Below the pieces are notes generated by a model, which was not told the origin of the DNA, made no database searches, and saw only the letters and a list, made by a program, of their open reading frames with translations. From Neurospora tetrasperma FGSC 2508 (taxonomy: Eukaryota; Ascomycota; Sordariomycetes; Sordariales; Sordariaceae), in the NCBI RefSeq assembly GCF_000213175.1, contig NW_009799099.1, positions 4,853,394 through 4,917,393 of the forward strand: 64,000 nucleotides of DNA, written 5' to 3'. Position numbers and translations under genes: made by a program. Every line of letters starts with the position of its first letter. Position 1 is the first letter of the stretch. This document shows positions 1-9,319 of the stretch, piece after piece.

Positions 1-1598
1 GTAAGCGTGGCGGATGAAGGAGTGGCATTGCTCAGGCGAGATACCGACGATGTCGACGATGACTTGGGGGACCAAAGTGGCGCGGGCGGCGGCGTTAACG
101 GAGAGGGTCTTGTACCAGTGCGGCGAGAGAAGGCGGTAGACGGGGTGCTCCATGGGCAGGGACCGGTTGGTGCCGACGATGATGGCTTCCTCGACCAGGT
201 GGGCGAGCGTGAGGTGGACGGCCAGCTCGTGTCGCATCCAGTCGGTTACTTGGGCGCAGGTCTTTGCGTATCGCCAGGGCCAGTCGGTCTTTTCGGTCTT
301 GGTCGAGTCCCGAGGGGTCAGGCGCTTGTTGAAGAGCGTGACGGATTGCTCCATGGATCCGCGGTAGTCAATGCAGATGGCGACCGGGTGCAGCTTGCCG
401 TCGTCGTGCAGTTGGAAGAGACTCACGGCGCCGACGCACCAGTTGTCGTTGCTGCCGGGCTGCTTGTGCTGGAGGACGGCGGTTGGGTCGGTGACACCGA
501 CGGCGTCGCGGAAGTAACTCCCGTCTTGGACGAAGAGAGAGGCGGGGTCTGCGGCCTCCAGAGCTGAGATCCATGCGTTGTAGCCGCCGATTCTCGCGGC
601 AGTGAGGAACTCGCCGATCCATTGCTTCCCGGCTTGCGTGATGGTCGTGGGGTTGGTACCGGTGAACTGCTGTTCGGCGAAGCGTCGGTCGCTGTACCAG
701 TCGTCCAGAAGGCCAATGTTGCCGCCACCAGCAATGTCGGTGCCTACCTTGCGATGAAACCTGTTGTAGTCCTCAACGTCCTGGATGGTGATGCCTTTCT
801 CCGGTTCACCTCCATACGCAGCAGCGCGAGCCTTCTCCAGCAACCACTGCTTCGTCCGTCCAATAAATCCATCTTCATCCGGGATGAGTTTCTGCAAGAT
901 GACTGCTGTTTCGAGCAGACCGGCATTGTTGAAGACGCCAAAGACCGTGTGGTTCTGATCCACAGGAATATGCTGAAGATGTGGTGGGAAGTCGGCAGGA
1001 GTTCCGTCCGCGTTGTTGGGATAGGATGTAAATTGGTAGATGTTCCTTTGCTGCTCCAGTGAGACGTATCTAGGAAAGGTGGGTTCAATACCGAGAACAT
1101 CAAAAAGAGAGTTGAACCTAGACATGGAAGTCAGCCACATGCAATTTCCTCTTGACAGGCAATATTCACCGCCCCATGCATGTGACCATCACCGGTGATG
1201 CCAACTCACGTTTGTTCAACACGCTCATATGCCTGTGTTAAGGCGAGCTGTGTACCCAGATAGGTTCCTTCACGGACATTCCCTTCTGGCTCCCTGATCT
1301 TTCTGGGATCATTGGGGTCGACCTCCGGATACAGCTTGAGGTCCAGCAACTCACTGTGAAAGATGCCGGGATCAAAGGACGGCAACGGGCAGTCGTTAAC
1401 CGCCTCGGGCACAATTTGTTTCAGAAAGTCCTTCTTTGCTGGATGTTTCAGGATGGTTTTCTTGTCCGGTCGGGACGCTGCCTGTGTTGCTGTGGGGACA
1501 GGCAGAGACAGATCAGGAACCGGATGCTTGTGAATGAGTCTCTTCACAAAGGCGACCGCTCGGCGAGCCAGTGATCGTTTCGGGCGGGAGACCGCCAT
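1..1598 (-). CDS. Lipoxygenase (fungal type), partial: C-terminus beyond window
   Basis: Lipoxygenases add dioxygen to polyunsaturated fatty acids to form hydroperoxides (oxylipin pathway). Two exons are visible: 1598-1210 and 1117-1, with a 92-nt intron (donor GTGAGT, acceptor TCTAG), giving the first 502 residues. I start at the ATG at 1598-1596 because its context CAAAATGGC is a strong fungal start; the frame stays open upstream. Seen: FTGTNPTTI near residues 281-289; WRYAKTCAQVTDWMRHELAV near 411-430; and H431 and H436, matching by spacing the two histidine metal ligands of the family. HPVYRLLSPHW (454-464) and the following NAAARATL also fit. The remaining ligands (His, Asn and the C-terminal residue) lie outside the window. 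No signal peptide is evident, so an intracellular enzyme is inferred. Iron versus manganese cannot be decided from this part. It is divergent from the HET gene. Confidence 0.93.
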
Positions 1599-2173
1599 TT
1601 TGCTTCGGATTTTCCTCAGGGACCTCTTATTTGGCGTACAATGAATGAGGGCATACAGATCCAGCTGTTGCCGTGGTGGTATGAAATTGCAGATATTGAA
1701 AAGAACATCTTGAAGAAGCGGTGGGCCAGAATTCGGACTTGGGCTACCTGAATAAGGTTGGGTATGATCTTGGAAAATGACGTTTATGCGGACACCGCCC
1801 ATCTGGCCATTCTTGTGGTTTCCGAATCAAAACATCAAAAGACGAGGTTGGGAATCTTGGGATTGCGGAGTACCCAATGCCAGGTACCGGGCGCTCGGCC
1901 TAGCCATGTGGATGAGAGGCTGCCAACACAGCAGGGTCTACATGCATGAAGCATGAACTACGTGATTTCGGTTGCCGGTGCCAATGAGCGTCCAGCAAAC
2001 TAGCCCATCTGGGTGGAAACATCTCTTTGAGGCGCACAATTAGCAAACTCGGCTAAAATCTGGTGTTTGTTTTGGAAGCCTCGAAGAAGCAAAAGAAGGG
2101 TTCTGTTTGTCGCGGTGGGCAGCCTTGGCACGGGTTGAAATTGTTCGAGATTTTGAGTGCATTCCCAGGTTGG

Positions 2174-2611
2174 GTACTGTAGGGCTGAGGTAAGGCCGCA
2201 TTTGTTTTGGTACGGTTGCCGTACAGAGGAGGTGGTCGTACGTATAGCTCCATACCGTAAAGCTCGGGCCGCTTTTGAAATGCACCGTACAACCATCTAT
2301 TACCCCCTATGCTACATTAAATTCCTCAACTTCCTTAGAGTTCATATAGGTAGCATTCACAAGGTGTCGGTCGCGTGTGTACGGTAAATACTCCGTTTTA
2401 GGGCTGGTGTGCATCTTGGTGGTCTTGTACGGTTATGCGGAAAATGTGCGGCTTTCTAGCTATATATAACCCTAACCCGGCGAAGACTGATTCGATGGGG
2501 TTGCAAATTACATTTCTGTACGACAACCGACCAAATGATCACTTTTTTGTACAGTTTTCGTACAGAAATGGTGGAAGGTGCAATGGGGCATACGTATGGA
2601 TTCTGGTGTAC
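2174..2611. repeat. GTAC-rich patch with GTACGG/CCGTAC inverted words
   Basis: The four-base word GTAC starts at 2174, 2210, 2221, 2238, 2287, 2379, 2427, 2518, 2549, 2560 and 2608: eleven times in about 440 bp, where about two are expected by chance. Several are extended to GTACGG or CCGTAC, and 2209-2225 places them head to head (GGTACGG, TTG, CCGTACA). Whether this is a decayed element or a regulatory array cannot be told from sequence alone. Confidence 0.6.
2511..2570. repeat. 13-bp perfect inverted repeat (hairpin)
   Basis: CATTTCTGTACGA at 2511-2523 is matched by its exact reverse complement TCGTACAGAAATG at 2558-2570, with a 34-nt spacer that itself holds TTGTACAGTTT. It sits inside the GTAC-rich patch. 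Confidence 0.75.
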
Positions 2612-3360
2612 AGTATTTAACCGTGGGTCACGGTAGTAAACCGTTAGTCAGCCTGATCAACCAACCCACTCCCTTTCATTTAACCCATCAACCGTGAGCA
2701 ACGCTGGAAAACCAGTTGCAATGGCCATATGAAGCTGTGACTCTTCACCTAAAACTGGCGGAACTGCAGGACCCGCGTGTATCTTCTTCTTCTTCTACTC
2801 TCTAGACTAATTTGGGCGAATGCATCCATATCACAAAGCCATTCATACGACAACCATACCAGAACAAATGCAGCCTAAGACCGGCCGTGGACTTGTCTTG
2901 GCCAACCACGTGTGCTTGGAGTAGTTCCCAACGACTTGCGCCACGATATCATGGCTGATCGGGCATCGCCGTGCCTAAATCTCAGAAGTCATTGACCAAC
3001 CAAGTTGTTAGGCGTTTCATCACCGGACAGACTAGGCCGTGGGGATTTGTTTACTTTGGGGATTTGCTGGTGTACGGAGAGGACAAGAAAGCCTTGCCAA
3101 CCTCCAAAATTCGATGACAGCAAATCGCAGCAACAGCTTTGATGGAGCAAGCACGTGTTCGACGTACGCGACAACAACCTGACCTCCATGTCAACCAATG
3201 ATCTCCCTCCCGGTCTGTTATTTGTGCGGCTCACTGACTGACCACGTCGAGGCCAACTCCCATCAGGATGCGCTGCGCCATCTTGACCAGCTCATGCCCC
3301 CAAACTGACTTTGTCCATTTTATCTCCTACCTGAAGCCGTGATTTTAACCTACCGGTTTT

Positions 3361-3620
3361 ATCCGCCCACTACCTAGCCTTCCCGGAATCATTACAAACC
3401 CTGAACATCGCGAACGACGCACAATGGACGATGCTTCGTATTCATACCAATCGTTTGATAGCGAGCCAACTATCTGGTCAAATGGTTCCGATTGGCAATC
3501 TCTACCGGACTGGATCTGCCCACCACCTAGCCTTCCCGGACTCGTGATAAAACCTGAACATCGCGAACGACGCTCGATGGACGATACTTCAGAGTTAAAT
3601 CAAGGGGTTGATAGCGAGCT
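3361..3620 (+). repeat. Tandem duplication (153-bp period) across HET gene start codon
   Basis: The stretch 3361-3430 aligns without gaps to 3514-3583 with 9 mismatches in 70 bases. Both copies contain CCTTCCCGGA, CTGAACATCGCGAACGACGC and ATGGACGAT. The ATGs lie at 3424 and 3577, exactly 51 codons apart and in the same frame. Similarity continues weakly downstream at the peptide level: MDDASYSYQSFDSE against MDDTSELNQGVDSE. A one-base indel near 3355 ends the gapless part on the left. Confidence 0.9.
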
Positions 3621-6024
3621 GATTTTAATGCCTGCAGATGATGCCATAGCTATCTCTGGGGAAAGCAGACGAGTACATTGTTACTGTAAACCACCTAAAG
3701 AGATACCAGAGATCGATCATAGGCATCCACGATACCGGACGACAGAAGATAGGCGTACTTTCTGGCGGTGGACGACAGAAGATAGGCGTACTTTCTGGCG
3801 GTGGACAGAAGAAATAAATGCTCTCAGGCGGCGGAGAGAAGAAACACATGCTACCAGGCCCTTGACGACAGAAGAAAGGGAAGCTTTCAGGCGGTGGACA
3901 GAAAAGCGTTTCGCGCAGTGGATAGAAGAAAGAGATGCTATCAGACGGTCTATCTACAGGAAAAATATCGTTCATCAATCCGCCTCTACTCATTCACGAT
4001 ATTGCAACAAATGCATGGGCATCGACTTTGACAAGATTGGCCCGTTTGGCCCTCCGAACCAAGGAAGAAGGATTGCCTGGGCCAACATGGATACATGTCC
4101 TATGTGTGCATTTTTCCATGCTTTTAACGTTCGCCAAGGTTTCGGCCTCTCAAACAGAACAAGTCTCGTATTGTTCAAAGACCCGTTCAACGGTTGGAAT
4201 ACCATGGATTTCGTCGGCCCCCGACCTAACTATAATTCGTTCGACACTGGCCCTCCCGTTTCTATTCAGCCCGCCCTCGCCAGATTTCCGGGCTCTCCCC
4301 ACCTGGACGAGATCTATCAAAAGAGGAGGGTATACCCACGCCTGAAAAACTATAGGTTCATTGCGGACTGGCTTGATGGCTGTGCCAGGTTCCACGGAAA
4401 CAATTGCCTCGACAGCCTCCCAAGCTTCGATCTTATCCCAGGGCTTCGGTTCATCGACTGTATGGCCCGACGTATCATACCGGCCTCCGAAGCTGTTGGC
4501 AAAGTGTACGTGACACTAAGTTATGTATGGGGGCAATCTTCAGGCAGCACAGACGAGAGGGTCGAGGAGGCTGGTTCGGTTTCATCGCTTCCCATTCATC
4601 TACCCAAGGTCGTGGAGGATTCCGTCAAAGTAGTCAAAGAACTGGGATTCAGGTACCTGTGGGTGGACAGATATTGTATCCCACAGCGCAACAAGCAAGC
4701 AAAGCACATCCAGATTCAGCTTATGGGCACAATTTACGCCCGTTCAGCGATGACTATAATTGCGGCAGCTGGGCAAGACGCGGAGTACGGGCTACCGGGA
4801 GTCGGCTCGAGAGGACGCAATTTGCAACCGTGGGTCAAGCATAGTGCTTGCCCCCTATCGCTGATGCTGCATACCGAGCCAGGCAATGATATCAGAGCTT
4901 CGTCGTGGAGCACTCGAGGTTGGACATACCAAGAAGCCTTGCTTTCCAAGCGGCGACTTGTCTTTACCGACAACCAAGTGTTCTTCCAATGTCAGTCCAT
5001 GACTTGTGAAGAAAGTCAGGCTCCATCAACACACCGACGAATTTTGACTTCCAGGGACCCGGTCTTTCCAAAGCCTGCCGATTTCAAGGACGCGAGTACC
5101 GTCTGGGATCGAATCACCGAGTTTTTGGAGCGGAACCTCTCGTTCGAACGTGATGCTTTAGATGCAATCAGCGGCATCTTCAACATGTATCGGACAGAGA
5201 ATAGCCAAGAAAGCGATGTTGCCTTTTTGTGTGGCTTGCCTTTGGTTTCCCAAACTTCCGTGCATCAACCGGGTGATGTGAGAACAAGAGTTGATGGCGA
5301 AATCAACCAGAAGCATAAGAGCTTCTGCGAACCGAGCGTTCTCACCCGAAGTCTCTTATGGGCCGGAGAGTGGGATCTCAGACCCATCGACACGCCAAAG
5401 GTTGGGTTCTCGTCGAAAAGGTTAATACGACCACGGAGGAGTGGCTTCCCAAGCTGGTCATGGGTTGGATGGAAAAGCACCTACGGGCGTGTGCTGAAAG
5501 TGAGCAACCCATACGGTAACTCTCAGTTTACGAAATGTGCTGTCCGCGCAGTGTATGAGGACCACCAGAGGGACCTGGACTGGGAGAAAGATGCAGGAAG
5601 AATTCTCGAGAACTCGGCCCTCGGCTTGAACCCGAAGTTTCTGGATATTAAGGGAACGTGTTTCGACGTTACGGTTTCTCTTGCAGGGGCAGGTTTGCCT
5701 TGGGTGTATGCTGACCCGCGGTTCTGCTCTCCTATTAGGTGGTGTATTCCTTTTCAGAACATCCCAGCGAATATACTAGCAGCGCTCAAGGGAAGGGAAC
5801 ACAAATTTGTCGCCCTGCTCCTTGCAAAGACGGTAGACTCCCTGAACAAGACGGTCTCAGCCGGGTTCCTCTTGCTTCAGCCGGTTGAGCACAGTGGTGG
5901 AAAATGGATATATGAGCGCGTGACATCTTGTTGCGAGACTTTCACTGTCGATCCACGGTGGAGGCGGGTAGCGGGGGGACAATTTGAGGACGTGCTCGAG
6001 GAGCGAGAGTTGCGCCTACGTTGA
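3424..6024 (+). CDS. HET-domain (heterokaryon incompatibility) protein, 866 aa
   Basis: HET domains occur in fungal allorecognition proteins that trigger incompatibility or cell death after fusion of unlike hyphae. A single exon of 866 codons is seen. The core HET motif LSYVWGQ is near residue 365, followed by VVEDSVKVVKELGFRYLWVD, YCIPQ and the IYARSAMTIIAAAG block. WSTRGWTYQEALLSKR (about residues 497-512) is the usual second HET block, and FPSWSWVGW lies further on. Ahead of the domain are two CxxC pairs (YCNKC near 194, CPMC near 224) often seen before HET domains. The N-terminus is unusual: it contains an 11-residue tandem repeat, and its start codon lies in a 153-bp duplication, so the ancestral start may correspond to the second ATG at 3577. 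An in-frame TAA at 3346-3348 and no ATG between it and 3424 support 3424 as the present start. The specific het locus cannot be named. Confidence 0.93.
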   Translation: MDDASYSYQSFDSEPTIWSNGSDWQSLPDWICPPPSLPGLVIKPEHRERRSMDDTSELNQGVDSELILMPADDAIAISGESRRVHCYCKPPKEIPEIDHRHPRYRTTEDRRTFWRWTTEDRRTFWRWTEEINALRRRREETHATRPLTTEEREAFRRWTEKRFAQWIEERDAIRRSIYRKNIVHQSASTHSRYCNKCMGIDFDKIGPFGPPNQGRRIAWANMDTCPMCAFFHAFNVRQGFGLSNRTSLVLFKDPFNGWNTMDFVGPRPNYNSFDTGPPVSIQPALARFPGSPHLDEIYQKRRVYPRLKNYRFIADWLDGCARFHGNNCLDSLPSFDLIPGLRFIDCMARRIIPASEAVGKVYVTLSYVWGQSSGSTDERVEEAGSVSSLPIHLPKVVEDSVKVVKELGFRYLWVDRYCIPQRNKQAKHIQIQLMGTIYARSAMTIIAAAGQDAEYGLPGVGSRGRNLQPWVKHSACPLSLMLHTEPGNDIRASSWSTRGWTYQEALLSKRRLVFTDNQVFFQCQSMTCEESQAPSTHRRILTSRDPVFPKPADFKDASTVWDRITEFLERNLSFERDALDAISGIFNMYRTENSQESDVAFLCGLPLVSQTSVHQPGDVRTRVDGEINQKHKSFCEPSVLTRSLLWAGEWDLRPIDTPKVGFSSKRLIRPRRSGFPSWSWVGWKSTYGRVLKVSNPYGNSQFTKCAVRAVYEDHQRDLDWEKDAGRILENSALGLNPKFLDIKGTCFDVTVSLAGAGLPWVYADPRFCSPIRWCIPFQNIPANILAALKGREHKFVALLLAKTVDSLNKTVSAGFLLLQPVEHSGGKWIYERVTSCCETFTVDPRWRRVAGGQFEDVLEERELRLR
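3738..3803 (+). repeat. Two perfect 33-bp tandem repeats coding TTEDRRTFWRW
   Basis: Positions 3738-3770 and 3771-3803 are identical 33-mers (11 codons each). Degenerate copies continue to about 3957: TEEINALRRRR, TTEEREAFRRW, TEKRFAQWI and EERDAIRRS. The repeated protein segment is rich in Arg, Trp and Glu and looks helical. The identical pair indicates a recent expansion. Confidence 0.92.
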
Positions 6025-6581
6025 TCATAAAGCCCCAAGAGAGGCAGGACGTCGGAAGTAATGATCTGTAAGCTATCAGAATGAAGATGGAATATTTGGA
6101 GAGGATGAAAGTCAAGTTGGGTCTTTTCTACCCACGTGCCCTCGCGATATCTCCCAGCTCGGCTCCTCGGATTGTGCAAAGCCAATGACGTGACAATAAT
6201 CCCCACTGTGGAGCGCTACGAGCACCGTAGCGGCCAGCGATAAGCTCCATTCACTGCAACGTCCAGGGTCTGGCGCTGATAAGGAAGCAACCGACACTAA
6301 CACTAACACACACTAGCTCGACAGGTGCCAACGAACACCACATGTCAACCCCTCTTCTCATCGGGTTCTCTGCTCGCTCGTCTTCAGCTTATCTTATTGA
6401 ATTTTTTTTAGTTTTTCATTTCTTATTTTCCTCTCAACCACTCATAGTTGCTTCATCTCTCTGAATAGAAGCTGATCACACAGGAACTCGCAAGTTCCAC
6501 CGGCGTCAGGCGCCAACGTCATTGCATATTTTGTTTCTTACTCGTGATCTTTCCACTTGCTGTTAGAGCGCTGCTATCACG
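6025..6581. other. Short intergenic region, promoter of the membrane-protein gene
   Basis: No gene is seen. The last 200 bases before 6582 are rich in pyrimidines (a T/C run around 6390-6440), as is common upstream of fungal start codons. Confidence 0.5.
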
Positions 6582-7928
6582 ATGAGCGACAGCGACACGC
6601 AACCGTTGTTGCGCATCCTCACTGCCATAACCTTCATCCCCTCTCTCCCACTGTGTATCACTCATGGCGTTCTCTCACATAACCCCATACCAGCTGTTGG
6701 CTTTGCTCCCATGGCCCTCTCCGCTGGCTATTCGGTGTTGCTCTTAACATATCGCCGCCGCAGCAAGCGCAAGCAAAACAATCGTCGGAGTATCGGACAT
6801 GCTGAGGAAGATAACGATCTCGAGTCCGTCAGAAATGGAGATGAGGCTGGGATCAGCTCGAGCCAACCACTCATCGAAGGAGGCGCAGAAGAGCCAGGGT
6901 ATGCGGCGTCGGAAAGATCGCAAGCGGAGCAGACACCCGCATGGGAGGAAGAGGCAAAGGAGAAGAAGACCCCTCTGTACGCTCACACCATCTTCATCTT
7001 CTTGGTTGACAGCATCCTGGCTGCGGGCGTCATGGTTGTCCTCGTCTTCACGTGGATCAACACGCAAAAGGGCAGGACGGGCATCATCAACCCCGTCTTG
7101 GGCGGTAAGCTGGCCATGTTGGCTGCTTACGCTACCATTCCTTTGTTGGCAAACTTGTAAGTTGTCCCACCCTTGTTCTGAACTCCACGGTGTAGTCTTA
7201 TTAAAGACACAAAACTAACATCCGCCCTCTCCCCTCTGAGAAGCCTAATCCACACTTACCTCGCCCTCCGCGGTTTCGCCATCGGTCTAGCCCTCTACCC
7301 ACTAGTCCAGTACGCTGCCTGGCACACCCTGCCACCCAACTGCCCCAACTGCAGCAGCCGCCTCCGCCCAACCTCAAGGCCCAAGATCCCCTGGTACGAT
7401 TTCGTCTCGCGGCCCAGGAACTTGTGCGCCCGACCGACTTTCAAGGCACCCAAGTGGTGGTCCAACCGTCAGCAACGCCGAACGGCGGTGGATGTGGTGG
7501 GCGCTGGTGATGTGGATAATGACGCGACGGCGAGACTGTTTGTGAGGAATGACGACCTTGAAAGTGTGAGCCATCTTGGAGAGGGGGTACTTGCGGTGGA
7601 GAGGTATAGGGATGAGCCTGATGCCGATGAGGATGCGGGGGTGGAGAATTTTGAGACAAGGAGTTATAGGGATGAGCCTGAAGGTGAGGACAATGACCAT
7701 CAGGAACGGGAGCAAGAGGGGCAACCAGAGGGGCAGGGCGAGGAGGGACAGGAGCAGCAGAAAGGGCAAACAGAAGACATGTTGCAAGCGCAGCCGGAAG
7801 GCCAGCAAGAGGAAGATGGTCAGCAGCAGCAGCAGCCTGAGCAACAGCAGCAAGAACAGGGTAATGATGCGAGGAGTGAAAGGCTCGAAAGGATTGAGAG
7901 TCATGACCAGGTTCTTGCTCTGATTTGA
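6582..7928 (+). CDS. Multi-pass membrane protein of unknown function, 419 aa
   Basis: Not recognised as a named family. Exons are 6582-7156 and 7244-7928. The 87-nt intron has donor GTAAGT and acceptor AAG, and joins the frame as ANF then LIHTYLALRG. Hydrophobic segments suggest about five membrane passes: residues 9-31, 38-57, about 135-159, about 170-190 and, just after the splice, about 192-220. Between the second and third lies a basic then acidic linker (YRRRSKRKQNN, EEDNDLESVRNGDE). The C-terminal third, from about residue 250, is acidic and soluble and ends in a Q/E-rich low-complexity stretch (QQQQQPEQQQQ). NCPNC near residue 230 is a small Cys pair. The gene is likely real because the hydrophobic pattern continues cleanly across the intron. 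No function is claimed. Confidence 0.85.
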
Positions 7929-9319
7929 GCTGCTGAGAACAAGGGGCGGTGAGAGCTCTTTCGCAGCTTAAGCGGGTGGCTATGATGCCTTGACAAGGGC
8001 CCGTAAGAGGGGTGCTCTTTGTTACTACGATGGAGGCTCAAGTGGGCAAAACAAAGCTGGTGAAGACGAGTTGGACTACAATGTCACGACGTGCAGGAGC
8101 GCACAAAATCAAAGGAGGGAAGACCCTAACAGGGTGACACAGCGTTTGAAGAATGGGAGGTCTCATGTGTCATGAAAATGTTTTCTGTTTCTGCTTCTTT
8201 TCTTTCCTTTCTTTTCTTTCTTTCTATCTAGCATGTCTTGCGCGCGCATTTACGGATCGCATACCCGGTAGTTGACACAGCATTTAGTGCTAGATACCCT
8301 TCTCGGTTCTGGTTTGGGAGCCGCTAGATTTGTCAAGATTTCTTGTTACACATGTTTGGGTGTTGAGTAGTTAGTTGGACAATTCAGAACGAAAAGTTGG
8401 GTGGAAAAGCATGCATCTTTGGTGTCTGGTACCATATCCTGAAGAAAGACTGGTCCAGTTTTGAGGCTAGACAGCAAAGAACAAAACTCTTGATGAACAG
8501 AGGTTGTCATCAGTGTTCTAGGTAAAAGACAATAGATAAACAATAGGGCATTCGGTCTTCGGGTAAAAGCTGACCGAAAGAGAAGCTTGGATCAGTGAGG
8601 GGAAGGGGGGACTTGGAGGTCGGTTTAAACTCCATCTGTTGTGAGGAAAGGAGGAATCACCAGAAGTTACCTTTCGATAAATGTGCTTCTGAAATATTTC
8701 AATAACAAAGACGGAAAAACGAAAACGAAAGGAAAACCAGAAAAGAAACAAACAAAAAAACCAACAAAAAAAAAACCAGGCGGATAAATCGTCGGAAAAG
8801 GACACCGACCAACGCCGATCATCATTTGGCATTTCTCCAAAATCCGGGGAAGCGACAACGGCACTGTTACCCCACGATCCCATTTCGAGAAGGAGCAACG
8901 TCATGAACAGTGGTGAATAATTCCCCAAATCATTTCGTCCCCGTTTGTATTCGCGTATTAGCGGCCCGTCCACCATTGCACAACCAAACTGGTCGGCTCC
9001 TCTTCAACCGCGACTCTGCTACAAGCGCCACGATTTCGTTCGACGATGGCCATCGCAAATGACCTCAATGCGGCAGTCCTGACTTCCCAGCCACTCTGTA
9101 CAGTATCCACAGGAGACACATCGAGCCGATGGAATCAAACCAAAAAGCCAAAAGCCATGATGGGATCACCTCGACTGAGACCCTCCAGGCCAAGTGATCG
9201 TCATCGTCTGTAGCCTTTTCCTAGTCCTCAAATACAGACTGGGACCCCAACTCCTGGAGACGGGAAAGCCGCAACTTTGCAACGGCTTGAACACTCGACA
9301 GCCAAGAAGGGACTTCGCA
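7929..9319. other. Intergenic region
   Basis: No convincing gene. A T/C-rich run lies at 8196-8230, and an A-rich stretch with repeated AAAC/AAAG words lies at 8705-8780. The right end should hold the beta-galactosidase promoter. Confidence 0.5.

Larger units (their letters stand above)
1599..3423. other. Intergenic region between divergent lipoxygenase and HET genes
   Basis: No convincing gene. Short frames here overlap in several frames and have no recognisable protein. The middle part (2174-2611) is unusually rich in GTAC words and contains inverted repeats, listed separately. The right end (from about 3352) is one copy of a duplication that runs into the HET coding region. It should hold the promoters of both flanking genes. 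Confidence 0.6.
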
